Below are positions 18,430 to 25,722 of a stretch of DNA of 46,507 nt, piece by piece. The translations under genes were made by a program, and so were the position numbers. The number at the start of each line of letters is the position of its first letter. The first letter of the stretch is position 1. The notes beneath the pieces are model-generated. The model ran no database searches. It saw nothing but the letters and a program-made list of their open reading frames with translations, and was not told where the DNA came from. Source of the DNA: Rhodospirillaceae bacterium (GTDB taxonomy: Bacteria; Pseudomonadota; Alphaproteobacteria; Rhodospirillales; Rhodospirillaceae); contig JAIEMI010000013.1 in NCBI GenBank assembly GCA_019752235.1, positions 1-46,507 on the forward strand, given 5' to 3'.

Positions 18430-19534
18430 GAGCCGCCGCCGCGCGGCGCTGACGGTAGCGGTCCGTGGGCGCCTCGACACTGACGATGATCACCCACGAC
18501 AGCGCGAACGTAGCCGCGACGCAGATCAGCACGCGAAGCGGCGAGCCCATCGGCGGCAGTCCCCAATCCTGAGCAAAGGCGTCATAGAAGGTGAGCACGA
18601 TCCAGTGCGTCAGGTAGAGGGGATAGGAGTAATTGCCGAGCTTGCTGTCCCACGCGCTGTTGCGCGTCAGTTGAAACAGGCACGGCACCACGACGATAGC
18701 CGCCAGGTAATAAGGCCAGATGACCGCATTCACCTCGATACCTTGCGGGTCCACAGCTTCCATGATGGTGCGCATCACGGCGGTCACCGCGAAGAACGCG
18801 ACCACCAACCCGATTTGGACGTTGTGCGTGATCTTGTCCATATGCGCGTCGTAGAAACGGCGCGCGAGCATGCCCATGACAAACAGCGCCAGTTCGTGCG
18901 GGAAAAAGCGGCTGAGCCAGGGATCGTTCTGATAGCCCATGGCGTAAACCGCGATCCGGAGTGCGATACTGGCCGCGGCGACCGCGACCAGCCCCGGCGT
19001 GCGCAGACGCGCGAGGAACGGCGCCAGGGCGTAGAACATCAATTCCAGCGACAGCGTCCAGGCCTGCGGAATAGGCATCATGCGCCAGATAGGGACGTCG
19101 CCGCCGGGCACGTCCGGTGAAAACATCAGCCCGTCGGCGCCGAGTTTCATGAAGAGCGTGCTCTCCTGGCCGACGACCAACAGGTTGGTGAGCACCAGCC
19201 ACAGTTTGCCCGGCGCGCTGATGTGATGTGCGTTGTCGGCGACGTACTGCCACCACCCGCCCTTGCCCGCCGCATGGATCACGTAATACGCGACGAGCGA
19301 GATCAGCAGCACGGCCCAATAAGCTGAATAGATGCGCAAGGAGCGATTGGAATAGAACACGGCGATATCGCGGCGCGGATCGTATTTCTCCGTCAGGATG
19401 GTCGCCATGTAGAAGCCGGAGATGATGTAGAACATCTGCACCGCGGCGAAACCGCCGGCGATGGTCCAGCCGAAGAAGCCGCCAAGATGGGCGAGCACCA
19501 CCGAAAGCGCCAGGATGACCCGCAATAAACCCAT
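18422..19534 (-). CDS. Acyltransferase 3 family membrane protein
   Basis: About 370 aa, multi-spanning inner-membrane protein of the acyltransferase-3 (PF01757) family, which O-acylates polysaccharides or other surface molecules. The conserved early segment reads LRVILALSVVLAHLGGFFGW, with the catalytic His, followed by FYIISGFYMA and FYSNRSLRIYSAYW. About ten hydrophobic helices follow. The start is uncertain: ATG 19534 lacks a strong ribosome binding site, and the ORF stays open upstream. It lies upstream of, and divergent from, the tRNA-Lys gene. No glycan cluster surrounds it, although a GT61-like gene lies on the far side of the mobile element and may have been close before insertion. 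Confidence 0.85.
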   Translation of the reverse strand: MGLLRVILALSVVLAHLGGFFGWTIAGGFAAVQMFYIISGFYMATILTEKYDPRRDIAVFYSNRSLRIYSAYWAVLLISLVAYYVIHAAGKGGWWQYVADNAHHISAPGKLWLVLTNLLVVGQESTLFMKLGADGLMFSPDVPGGDVPIWRMMPIPQAWTLSLELMFYALAPFLARLRTPGLVAVAAASIALRIAVYAMGYQNDPWLSRFFPHELALFVMGMLARRFYDAHMDKITHNVQIGLVVAFFAVTAVMRTIMEAVDPQGIEVNAVIWPYYLAAIVVVPCLFQLTRNSAWDSKLGNYSYPLYLTHWIVLTFYDAFAQDWGLPPMGSPLRVLICVAATFALSWVIIVSVEAPTDRYRQRRAAAAHA

Positions 19535-19621
19535 CGTGCGTCTTGAAACTCCCCTGCGGCGGCGTGAATCCTGGCCGCCCGCGTTTGGCAAAGTACCTAG
19601 ATCAGCGCGCGGCGAAAAGGG

Positions 19622-19630
19622 TTATCCACA
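19622..19630 (+). promoter_or_regulatory. DnaA-box-like 9-mer
   Basis: TTATCCACA is an exact match to the consensus high-affinity DnaA box. It lies alone in the intergenic region upstream of tRNA-Lys. A single copy may be chance or a DnaA-titrating or regulatory site. Confidence 0.35.
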
Positions 19631-19677
19631 GGCCCTCGCCCCATAAAACGGCGGAATCCCAAGGGAGTCGGCTTCGC

Positions 19678-19706
19678 TTGACCCGCAGGGACGCGGCGAA
19701 TATGGT
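19678..19706 (+). promoter_or_regulatory. Probable sigma-70-type promoter of tRNA-Lys
   Basis: TTGACC (-35) and TATGGT (-10) are separated by exactly 17 bp, and the -10 ends about 75 bp before the mature tRNA. The spacing and match are good for a strong stable-RNA promoter. Confidence 0.55.
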
Positions 19707-19781
19707 GCGCCCCTCCGCAGGGTATTTGGCCGCGTTACCACAGCGCATGCCGCAGAAAATCCCACGCCGCGGAACAAGGTT

Positions 19782-19856
19782 GGGCCCGTAGCTCAGTGGT
19801 AGAGCATCTGACTTTTAATCAGGGGGTCGGTGGTTCGAACCCACCCGGGCTCACCA
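19782..19856 (+). tRNA. tRNA-Lys (anticodon UUU), integration target
   Basis: A 75-nt cloverleaf with encoded CCA. The 7-bp acceptor stem is GGGCCCG with CGGGCTC. The D arm is GCTC...GAGC, the anticodon stem TCTGA/TCAGG with loop CTTTTAA (anticodon TTT), and the T arm GGTGG-TTCGAAC-CCACC. The 3' part from the anticodon loop to beyond CCA is repeated exactly at 30607. The present 3' half is therefore probably element-derived, and the gene has been restored by the integrating element, as is usual for tRNA-targeting tyrosine integrases. Confidence 0.97.
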
Positions 19857-19864
19857 ACTTCTTC
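19811..19864. repeat. attL, 54-bp direct repeat copy
   Basis: Starts in the tRNA anticodon loop (ACTTTTAATC) and runs 8 bp past CCA to AACTTCTTC. It is identical to 30607-30660. Identity stops sharply on both sides. Confidence 0.93.
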
Positions 19865-19903
19865 AGTAAAAACAGTTCATTGGGAATCGCCCGGATATAG
19901 GGC

Positions 19904-19923
19904 CGCGCGACGGCGCGCGTTTT
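19904..19923 (+). terminator. Candidate intrinsic terminator for tRNA-Lys
   Basis: CGCGCG-ACGG-CGCGCG hairpin followed by TTTTAT, 47 nt after the tRNA. It lies inside the element, so the element seems to bring its own stop for the host tRNA transcript and protect the CBASS 3' end from antisense reading. Confidence 0.5.
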
Positions 19924-19943
19924 ATAACCACTTTATATCCACT
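19923..19943 (+). repeat. Left arm-type repeat pair (integrase site candidate)
   Basis: TATAACCACT and TATATCCACT in tandem with an 11-bp period. A near-identical pair with the same period and orientation lies at 30437, near attR. Confidence 0.5.
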
Positions 19944-19982
19944 TCGCGCGCTGCTGCGCCTACTGGTCCCAGGTGCCGCGCT

Positions 19983-20870
19983 TTACCAGTCATTCCAGAG
20001 CTTCACCGCCGCCGTCAGAAATTTGTCGCACTTTTCAGCCTGCCAAGTGACCGGGCTTCCATCACGCAAAAGGTAGTACCGCTCATTAGCGCATACAAAC
20101 TTGCTGCGGTCTGCGGCCCGAATCCAATTAATGGCGTTGGCGAAGGTGTCCGCATAGCTGGAACCGAACTTATCATCTGGAACGTTGTAGAGCAGCCCTT
20201 CAAGGTAATAAGACGGGGCTAGGCCAGCCTCTATCATGCCGTCATCGACGAGTTTGCCACGCATGTTTTTGAGAATGCGTGCCATCGGTTTCAGCCAGTT
20301 TTTGGTGTTCTGATGTTTCGTCGTCAGGTTGTCCGAATGATGACGCGGGAAGTTATTAATCTGCTGACCACCGGCAGTGAAAAAGGTGATGCCTTCGTAG
20401 TAATCCAGATTGCCCGAAGAATTTTTGAAATAGCGTCGATGAGTTGCGGCGGCGATCACATCTGATTTGCGCCGGTTCCCCTCGGCGGCAATGGTAATGG
20501 CTTTATCGCCTGCCTTCGCGGCATCGCCATATTCAGTAGTCAGGCGCGTGACCACGTCTTTTTTGAATTGTGTGTTGCCATATTTGGCGTCGCTCATAGT
20601 GGCGTTGAGCGCGTCTTTGTCGGCTTGGGTCAATGCTTCGAGGTCTAAAAACAAAGCGGAGTTTAGTTGTATGACAACGTCGACATCGCTTTCCGCAAAA
20701 ATGTTTGTATCGTTGCCGTAGGAGCCTTGAAGAAAGACCGTGTAATCCTGGCCATTGTAAAGAGCCTTTGTGGATTCCAACGCGGTTTTGACGGATTTAT
20801 AGGTATCACGCGAACCGGCCATTGCGCCTTGGTTGGCCCAAGTATCGAGTTGTTTTTCAGGGATTGCCAC
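19983..20870 (-). CDS. CD-NTase (CBASS cyclic oligonucleotide synthase)
   Basis: A 295-aa nucleotidyltransferase of the cGAS/DncV-like superfamily. The active site is clear: GS motif at residues 49-50 (FLQGSYGNDTNI), the Asp pair at 62 and 64 (SDVDVV), and a third Asp at 137 (RKSDVIAA). When phage infection is sensed, such enzymes make cyclic di- or trinucleotides that switch on a partner effector. The GTG start at 20870 has an AGAGG ribosome binding site and lies 12 bp after the capV stop, so the two form one operon. No ubiquitin-like (cap2/cap3) or HORMA/TRIP13 genes are present, hence a minimal type I system. I do not assign a CD-NTase clade. Confidence 0.9.
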   Translation of the reverse strand: MAIPEKQLDTWANQGAMAGSRDTYKSVKTALESTKALYNGQDYTVFLQGSYGNDTNIFAESDVDVVIQLNSALFLDLEALTQADKDALNATMSDAKYGNTQFKKDVVTRLTTEYGDAAKAGDKAITIAAEGNRRKSDVIAAATHRRYFKNSSGNLDYYEGITFFTAGGQQINNFPRHHSDNLTTKHQNTKNWLKPMARILKNMRGKLVDDGMIEAGLAPSYYLEGLLYNVPDDKFGSSYADTFANAINWIRAADRSKFVCANERYYLLRDGSPVTWQAEKCDKFLTAAVKLWNDW

Positions 20871-20882
20871 GTTCGTCAGCCT

Positions 20883-21845
20883 CTACAAAAGAAATGCTCG
20901 GAGATTTGCTTCGTGTTCACCGAAGGACTCGCTACCTCGTTGAAGGAGCACGTTGAGCTTTTTGAGGTCGTGCTCGAATAAATCAGTCGCCATCGCTGGC
21001 TCGGAATAGGTTTTATTTATCCGCACCGTGGGAATGTGTTTGAACAACGCATAGCGTAAGCTCTCCATGGACTGGGTATTGATCTCCAATGTCTTTTGTA
21101 GGAGCCGTACACCGGGAGTCATCTTGATGATGCGGCTTGGAATGTCGCGCATCCGAAGGCCTTTTTGGGGGTACATGCCGACACCAATGCTGACCAAGCG
21201 AATATCGGCTGGGGCATGCGCAAGGGGGCCAACAGCATCCGCAAGGGCGTAGAGCGCAGGATTGTTCGCGCAGTACCCACCGTCGATCAATTCAACGTCG
21301 TGCCCTTGAGCTGTGTGAACGACTTTTCGCTTCAGATAGGGGTACGCCGCACACGAGGCCTCCACAGCGTCGCCCACGCTGCATCCAAAACCTGGAACGA
21401 AGGTGCCGGTACGTCCGTGCGCTTGAACGCGATCATTCTTGAAAATCATCGGAGTTTCCGACACCCAGCGCGTGGCCACGATACCGATCCCGGTCTTCAT
21501 GTCCTCAAATCGACTGTCGGCAAATACTTCCTGAGCCAGTTCGCGCAAGGCGGCTGACTTCGCACCGGGTAGGATGGCGCCGGTAACTCTTGGAACGTGT
21601 TCCGTGTACAGCGCCTGAATTTCGTCTACCCCCCGACCGAGGGCCAATAGGGCTGCGATGATCGAGCCGGTGCTCGTGCCGAAGATGAGATCAAAGCGCT
21701 TGTGGAGGGGACAACCCAACAGCCCCTCGATTTCCTTAAGGACGCCGAGTGTGTAAAAGCCCTTAGCACCTCCGCCGTCCAAACTTAAGACGCGGCAAAT
21801 ACCATCCGGCTGATAGCTCGTTGAAAGGTTTGCTGCGGCATTCAC
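20883..21845 (-). CDS. capV: CBASS effector, patatin-like phospholipase
   Basis: A 320-aa patatin phospholipase. The oxyanion hole GGGAKG is at 24-29, the nucleophile Ser58 in GTSTGS, and the catalytic Asp188 in DGGYCANNP. All catalytic parts are intact. CapV effectors are activated by the cyclic nucleotide made by the adjacent CD-NTase and degrade the inner membrane, stopping phage spread by killing the infected cell. The GTG start at 21845 follows GGGGGAC. The upstream 130 bp are A/T-rich and probably hold the promoter of this two-gene operon, although I cannot define clean -35 and -10 boxes. The gene follows the terminase nuclease in the same direction. Confidence 0.92.
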   Translation of the reverse strand: MNAAANLSTSYQPDGICRVLSLDGGGAKGFYTLGVLKEIEGLLGCPLHKRFDLIFGTSTGSIIAALLALGRGVDEIQALYTEHVPRVTGAILPGAKSAALRELAQEVFADSRFEDMKTGIGIVATRWVSETPMIFKNDRVQAHGRTGTFVPGFGCSVGDAVEASCAAYPYLKRKVVHTAQGHDVELIDGGYCANNPALYALADAVGPLAHAPADIRLVSIGVGMYPQKGLRMRDIPSRIIKMTPGVRLLQKTLEINTQSMESLRYALFKHIPTVRINKTYSEPAMATDLFEHDLKKLNVLLQRGSESFGEHEANLRAFLL

Positions 21846-21974
21846 GCAAAAAGTCCCCCGCCATCAATTGGCCGGGAACCTATATATTCACGCTTAGGTG
21901 GTTTTCCAGAGGGGGCTAGAAAAAAAAGTGTACGAAGGGCGTTCTCTCAACTAATTGCCCCCCATCTCAATGGC

Positions 21975-22670
21975 TTAGGTATCGGGCATCCACTGTAAAG
22001 AGCCGCCGCTGACGTGGTTGGCACGGTGTTCGGCGTACCAAAGAGCAATCGCCACGGCCAAGACCAGGTCGTCATGGGTTCCCATGCGAGCGGCAAAAGT
22101 CATGTTTCCGACCTGCGTAAAATTCACCCGGAAATTCTGTAGCTCCGCCTTCAATGCCGGAAGGTCTGGCAGGTCGCCGGCGATTTCCAACTCTCCACTG
22201 TGGAGCATGGCCTGCAAGCGGCTGACCAGTTGCAGCTTGGCCACGCGGTAGTCGCCCATCGACCACGTTTCATTCTCGCCGCCGGTGATCGTGCAGCCTT
22301 TGGGCTTGAAACCGGCGGCGGCGAACATATCGAACACCGCGCGGCCTACGCCGGTTTTATCAATGATAAGTTCGGTGCCCTCTGTGTTCGACAGCGGTGG
22401 GCGCGCAAGCAGGCTGCCCACATAGGCCACTTGGGCCGGGTATGGGGTGCCCAGCTTCAGCCTTTCGAGGTGGCGCAGGATGTACGCTGTGCGCGAAGGC
22501 GTCGGCGGGCTGCCCCGTAGGGTGCCGCCGGGAATATGCTCCCGCTCGATCACCGCAATGGCCGTAGGATCGGTGGTTTGGCCCAGGTCAACGCCCACGG
22601 TGTAGGTGCGCGTGGTGCCCCGGCGCTGCGCATCGGCGAAAGCTTCAGGCGTTTTGTACTTAATCGTCAT
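21975..22670 (-). CDS. Terminase large subunit nuclease domain, separate gene
   Basis: A 231-aa RNase H-fold nuclease matching the C-terminal half of phage TerL. Acidic metal residues are Asp28 (YTVGVDLGQTTDPTA), Asp104 (ELIIDKTGVG) and Asp200/201 (GTHDDLVLAVA). In ordinary phages this domain is fused behind the ATPase. Here it is a free-standing gene with its own ATG at 22670 and a strong GGAGGAAGG ribosome binding site. The 35 extra residues of the track ORF are not needed. It overlaps the 62-aa gene by 11 bp and would be translated together with the ATPase. Expected job: cutting concatemeric element DNA during packaging. Confidence 0.87.
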   Translation of the reverse strand: MTIKYKTPEAFADAQRRGTTRTYTVGVDLGQTTDPTAIAVIEREHIPGGTLRGSPPTPSRTAYILRHLERLKLGTPYPAQVAYVGSLLARPPLSNTEGTELIIDKTGVGRAVFDMFAAAGFKPKGCTITGGENETWSMGDYRVAKLQLVSRLQAMLHSGELEIAGDLPDLPALKAELQNFRVNFTQVGNMTFAARMGTHDDLVLAVAIALWYAEHRANHVSGGSLQWMPDT

Positions 22671-22848
22671 CGCCTTCCTCCAATTCGTCGGGCGTAAGCA
22701 CCCACCGCCACGGCCTGCCCAGGTCAACGCCGCGCCGTGTTTTGTTCTCGAAGCTTTCGACAGTGACCTTGCCACCGCTCACGGCCACCACATGAACAAG
22801 GATGCCGTGGTAATAGGCGCGGTCACCTATGCCGCAAGACTTGGCCAT
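22660..22848 (-). CDS. Small protein between the two terminase halves
   Basis: A 62-aa protein (MAKSCGIGDRAYYHGIL...). The alternating pattern GDRAYYHGILVHVVAVSGGKVTV suggests a small SH3-like beta barrel, and the C-terminus is acidic (DELEEGDDD). It overlaps the ATPase 3' end by 22 bp and the nuclease 5' end by 11 bp, and has GGAG upstream of its ATG. I do not recognise a family. Its position suggests a bridging or regulatory part of the split terminase, which is inference. Confidence 0.7.
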   Translation of the reverse strand: MAKSCGIGDRAYYHGILVHVVAVSGGKVTVESFENKTRRGVDLGRPWRWVLTPDELEEGDDD

Positions 22849-23591
22849 AGGCTGCTCCGTTGGGCTTTGATGGCGTTCTCAATAATCGCCGTGCTGAACA
22901 CCTGTTCGTCGGTGTCAACAAACTCGCACATATACTCTTGGCGGAATTGAAGCTCTCCAATGTGGCGGCGTTCGTCGGCAAGCCAGTCGGGGCTGATGCG
23001 CGGGCATTGGTCGGCCGTGATGCGCGTGCGTGACCAAGTGCGGTCGCCGCTGGTCCATGCGTCGTGAAACCAACCCCGGCACCCATAAGGCGTGGTCAGC
23101 GCCAGCAAGCGGCCCCGCGTGGTGGCCAGCATTGGGCGCATGGCGGTGTAGAGCGCGTCTTCAATGCGGCTGGCTTCATCCATAATGATGAGCTTGGGCG
23201 CACTGTAGCCACGAACGGTTGCCTCCGTGCCGGGGAGCGCAATGATCCGGCTGCCGTTTGCAAACTCGATCCGCAGCGCGCTTTCCTGTTCCGTGCCGGG
23301 CGTGACGTTGAGGTTTCGGTGGAAGTCCGTCGTCTTGCGGAATAGTTCTTGCGACTGCCGTAGGCTGGGGCTGACGAGCAATACCAAGGCGGGGGCTTCG
23401 TACAGCGCAGTGTGAACAGCGAGAGCCGCGCATGTGGTGGACTTGCCCGACTGCCGACTGCACAACAGCAAATGCCGATTACTGCCGCCGCTCAGGATGG
23501 CCTCTTGCCACGGGTCGGGTTCTAAACCGGCGGCGGTCATAATCCGCGCTGGGTCTAGCCCAATGGCAAAGTCATCACTCAGCCGCGACAT
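22827..23591 (-). CDS. Terminase large subunit ATPase domain, separate gene
   Basis: A 254-aa packaging-motor ATPase equal to the N-terminal half of TerL. Walker A is SRQSGKST at 45-52, Walker B plus catalytic Glu LIIMDEAS at 134-141, and the coupling motif LALTTPYG at 163-170. FRQEYMCEF near the C-terminus is the usual end of the ATPase domain. The protein stops there, where an ordinary TerL runs on into the nuclease. The reading frame is clean, and a separate small gene intervenes, so this is not a simple frameshift. Its start overlaps the TerS-like gene by 17 bp. Predicted role: ATP-driven DNA translocation into a helper procapsid. Confidence 0.88.
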   Translation of the reverse strand: MSRLSDDFAIGLDPARIMTAAGLEPDPWQEAILSGGSNRHLLLCSRQSGKSTTCAALAVHTALYEAPALVLLVSPSLRQSQELFRKTTDFHRNLNVTPGTEQESALRIEFANGSRIIALPGTEATVRGYSAPKLIIMDEASRIEDALYTAMRPMLATTRGRLLALTTPYGCRGWFHDAWTSGDRTWSRTRITADQCPRISPDWLADERRHIGELQFRQEYMCEFVDTDEQVFSTAIIENAIKAQRSSLWPSLAA

Positions 23592-24141
23592 GTTCTATCG
23601 CCGGGGGTGCCGTGCGCTCCATCGCCTGCAACGTCATCGCTACGGCCTTGCGAGCGTCGGGAAACGGCTCAAGGGCGCGGGTGATGGCGTGGCGCAATTC
23701 CAGATACTGCGGCGCGATGAGAAAGTTGTTCGTCACATGGCCCGAACGACTGGCCAAGTCGCCTACCAGCTTTGCAATCGTCTTGGTGTTTTCCAACAGC
23801 ACCTTGTGGAAAACCGACACGGCCACGGGGTCCATGTTGGCCTCGGCCTTATCAATCTGCTGTAGAACGTGCGCCTTTTGCCAAATCAGCGTCTGAAGCA
23901 AACCCTCGCTCTCGCTTTTGCGCAGAGCCTCCAAATCAATCGAAGAAGCGGCTCCACTTTGGGACAGCAACGCGGCCTCAAGCTGCGGCGGTAAGTGCTT
24001 CTTCTTGTGCCGGTGGATCGCATCACGCGATACGCTGAACCGCTTGGCCACGCGCCACTCCGACACCCGATTGGCCAACGAGTGGTCAATCTCCGGGCGG
24101 CGTGGGTGGTTGCAGATGGAGCATTGCGTCGCTTTGGTCAC
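23575..24141 (-). CDS. TerS-like HTH protein (putative small terminase)
   Basis: A 188-aa protein beginning with a CxxC pair (CSICNHPRRPEI) and a helix-turn-helix (EWRVAKRFSVSRDAIHRHKKKHLPP), followed by a long helical region. This layout, directly before a TerL ATPase gene, fits a small terminase subunit that recognises the packaging site. The GTG start overlaps the preceding TGA (GTGA), so it is translationally coupled. Sequence evidence for TerS itself is weak because small terminases diverge fast; position carries most of the weight. It could instead be a regulator. Confidence 0.65.
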   Translation of the reverse strand: MTKATQCSICNHPRRPEIDHSLANRVSEWRVAKRFSVSRDAIHRHKKKHLPPQLEAALLSQSGAASSIDLEALRKSESEGLLQTLIWQKAHVLQQIDKAEANMDPVAVSVFHKVLLENTKTIAKLVGDLASRSGHVTNNFLIAPQYLELRHAITRALEPFPDARKAVAMTLQAMERTAPPAIEHVAAE

Positions 24142-24875
24142 ACGTATTTTTCCGCATTGGCCGTAAGGTCGCGCGCCTTCTTATCCAAGGTGACGGCGGC
24201 CGCCAGCTTGTCATGTGGATGCAAAGCGGAGGTGTGGCCGCTTATGGTTTCAAGGCCGTTGGCAATCATCTCTTGGGATTTGCGGAGCGTGGCCAGCCGT
24301 TTCAGATCGGCGCCAAAGTGCGTGGCCTTGTACGCTTCGCGCAACACGGCTTGCAGGTCGCGGCCGGTTTTGCTGTCCACATGGTCCATGCCGCTCAAGT
24401 AGCCGGGCGCATTCAACAGCGCGCCAAGCGTGATGGTGTCGTTTTCCTGTACGGCCTTCATCGCACGGGTAAGGCGCTTTTCTTCCGTCAGGTTGGCAAA
24501 GTGAGTGCGTATGTCCTGCGCGGTGGCGCTATAGTTGGGGCCGGGCGCATCGGGTAGCTTGAGCGGTGCGTTCACCTTGGCATCCAGCGCCGTGATTTCT
24601 TCCTGCAATGCCTGCTCATGCGGCTTAATCAGCGCGCTCAAGCCTTGCATCGCTTTGCTGGCGTAGTCGGCACTGCGCTTTAGGTTGCCCATCGCCGGCA
24701 ACAAGGGGTTGGCCATGTGTGCGTCATGAGCCGCGCTGATGCTGGTGAAAGCGCCTTCTAGCGCCTTGCCAATGGCAACGATGGCATCGCGTGTGGCGTC
24801 AGGCACATCCGGCACCGCTGCTGGTGCGTGGCGTGCGATGACCTCAGCGTTTACGGCGGGCGGTGGCAGGGGCAT
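24138..24875 (-). CDS. Unknown 245-aa helical protein of the packaging operon
   Basis: A soluble, Ala-rich, mostly helical protein (KALEGAFTSISAAHDAHMAN..., ALQEEITALDAKVNAPLKLP...). No signal, membrane segment or known motif can be seen. ATG 24875 follows AGAGAGG; the 381-aa track version extends through the non-coding gap and is rejected. It overlaps its neighbours on both sides (32 bp with the 74-aa gene, 4 bp with TerS). Candidates include a helper-capsid-modifying or scaffold-like protein, but nothing in the sequence proves this. Confidence 0.75.
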   Translation of the reverse strand: MPLPPPAVNAEVIARHAPAAVPDVPDATRDAIVAIGKALEGAFTSISAAHDAHMANPLLPAMGNLKRSADYASKAMQGLSALIKPHEQALQEEITALDAKVNAPLKLPDAPGPNYSATAQDIRTHFANLTEEKRLTRAMKAVQENDTITLGALLNAPGYLSGMDHVDSKTGRDLQAVLREAYKATHFGADLKRLATLRKSQEMIANGLETISGHTSALHPHDKLAAAVTLDKKARDLTANAEKYV

Positions 24876-25068
24876 TACGGGCCTCTCTTTCAATGAGCTT
24901 GATGGCGCGCTCGAATTGGCACATTGCGCGGTGCTGCTCGTCGCAATCCTTGCGCCATATAACGGTGTCTGGGCCGAGGTATGCGTAGTCGGCGGGCGGG
25001 TTGCCCACCATCGCAAGGTATTTGTCCTGCGCTTCCTTATGAGCTTTGCGGAGCGAGGCTTTATCCAT
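24844..25068 (-). CDS. Unknown 74-aa protein, first gene of the packaging operon
   Basis: A charged helical protein (MDKASLRKAHKEAQDKYLAM...) ending in a basic tail. ATG 25068 has a GGAG box eight bases upstream, which decides it over the longer 109-aa track ORF. The 3' end overlaps the 245-aa gene. No family is recognised. Confidence 0.6.
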   Translation of the reverse strand: MDKASLRKAHKEAQDKYLAMVGNPPADYAYLGPDTVIWRKDCDEQHRAMCQFERAIKLIEREARNAPATARRKR

Positions 25069-25722
25069 GCGGGCAACTCCAAGGGGGGCGCAGCGGCGGG
25101 CTTCCATGGCGAACCAACCCGCCGCTGCTTGGTAGAGAGGAATACCCGGACGTTCGGTGTGCGCCCGGCCCAACCCTTTTGCCGCACAACTCTTGTGTGG
25201 GCATCACCGAACTCAGCTTCACCGATAACAATCGTCCCTGACGCACAGCGTGGCTGGAGTGGTGAATTGCGGACGTCCAACAAAGCGGCTGGTTATAAGG
25301 TGGATATTGATGGCCGCGCTGACTCTCGAAAACGCTGTTGCCGTATGAACTTTTGCGTTTCGACCCCCTAACTACAAATAAGAGGGCGCAATTTGGGCCA
25401 TAGGCTGTGCGGCGGAAGCGAGGGTTATGGGTGTCTGCCTCAGCACTTGCCTCAGCACATATACGCCGGGGTGAGGCAGAAAAACTCCAGGCCCTGCCTG
25501 GGCTACAGCGATTCTGCCACAGCGCCACGGCGTATTTCGCAAAAACCTTTGCATCTCTGCGTTCTACGTCGGGGGTAGTGCGTAATTCATGGTTCCTACT
25601 TTTACCCCCTACGTGCTGTGGCACTGTGGCATTCACCCATAACTCATTGGCTCGACTCAAAAACCTTTGCCACACCACCTCTGAGGCAAGGGTGTGGCAG
25701 TGCTGTGGCGTAGCAGGTACCA
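25069..25722. other. 654-bp non-coding gap, candidate origin and operon promoter region
   Basis: No convincing gene is seen here. The track's 220-aa minus-strand ORF (25061-25723) has atypical composition and overlaps the 74-aa gene. The half next to the primase gene holds dense short repeats (see 25436-25709). The other half (25069-25380) includes a tract of mixed sequence before the packaging operon, where its promoter should be, but no clean promoter is visible. Lying directly downstream of the primase-helicase, it is the best place for the replication origin. Confidence 0.5.
25436..25709. repeat. Iteron-like repeat cluster
   Basis: Contains tandem TGCCTCAGCACT/TGCCTCAGCAC (25436 and 25448), inverted TGAGGCA copies at 25472 and 25682, and at least six GTGGCA or TGCCAC units between 25515 and 25709. 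A 13-bp direct repeat CAAAAACCTTTGC lies at 25540 and 25658. The density and mixed orientation resemble satellite or plasmid origins bound by an initiator. Confidence 0.55.

Noticed and set aside
19983-21845. Type II CBASS (with cap2/cap3)
   Set aside because: No E1/E2-like or JAB protease gene is found on either side; attL and the terminase nuclease border the operon directly.
21975-23591. Terminase broken by a simple frameshift
   Set aside because: Each half has its own start and ribosome binding site, and a separate gene in a third frame lies between.
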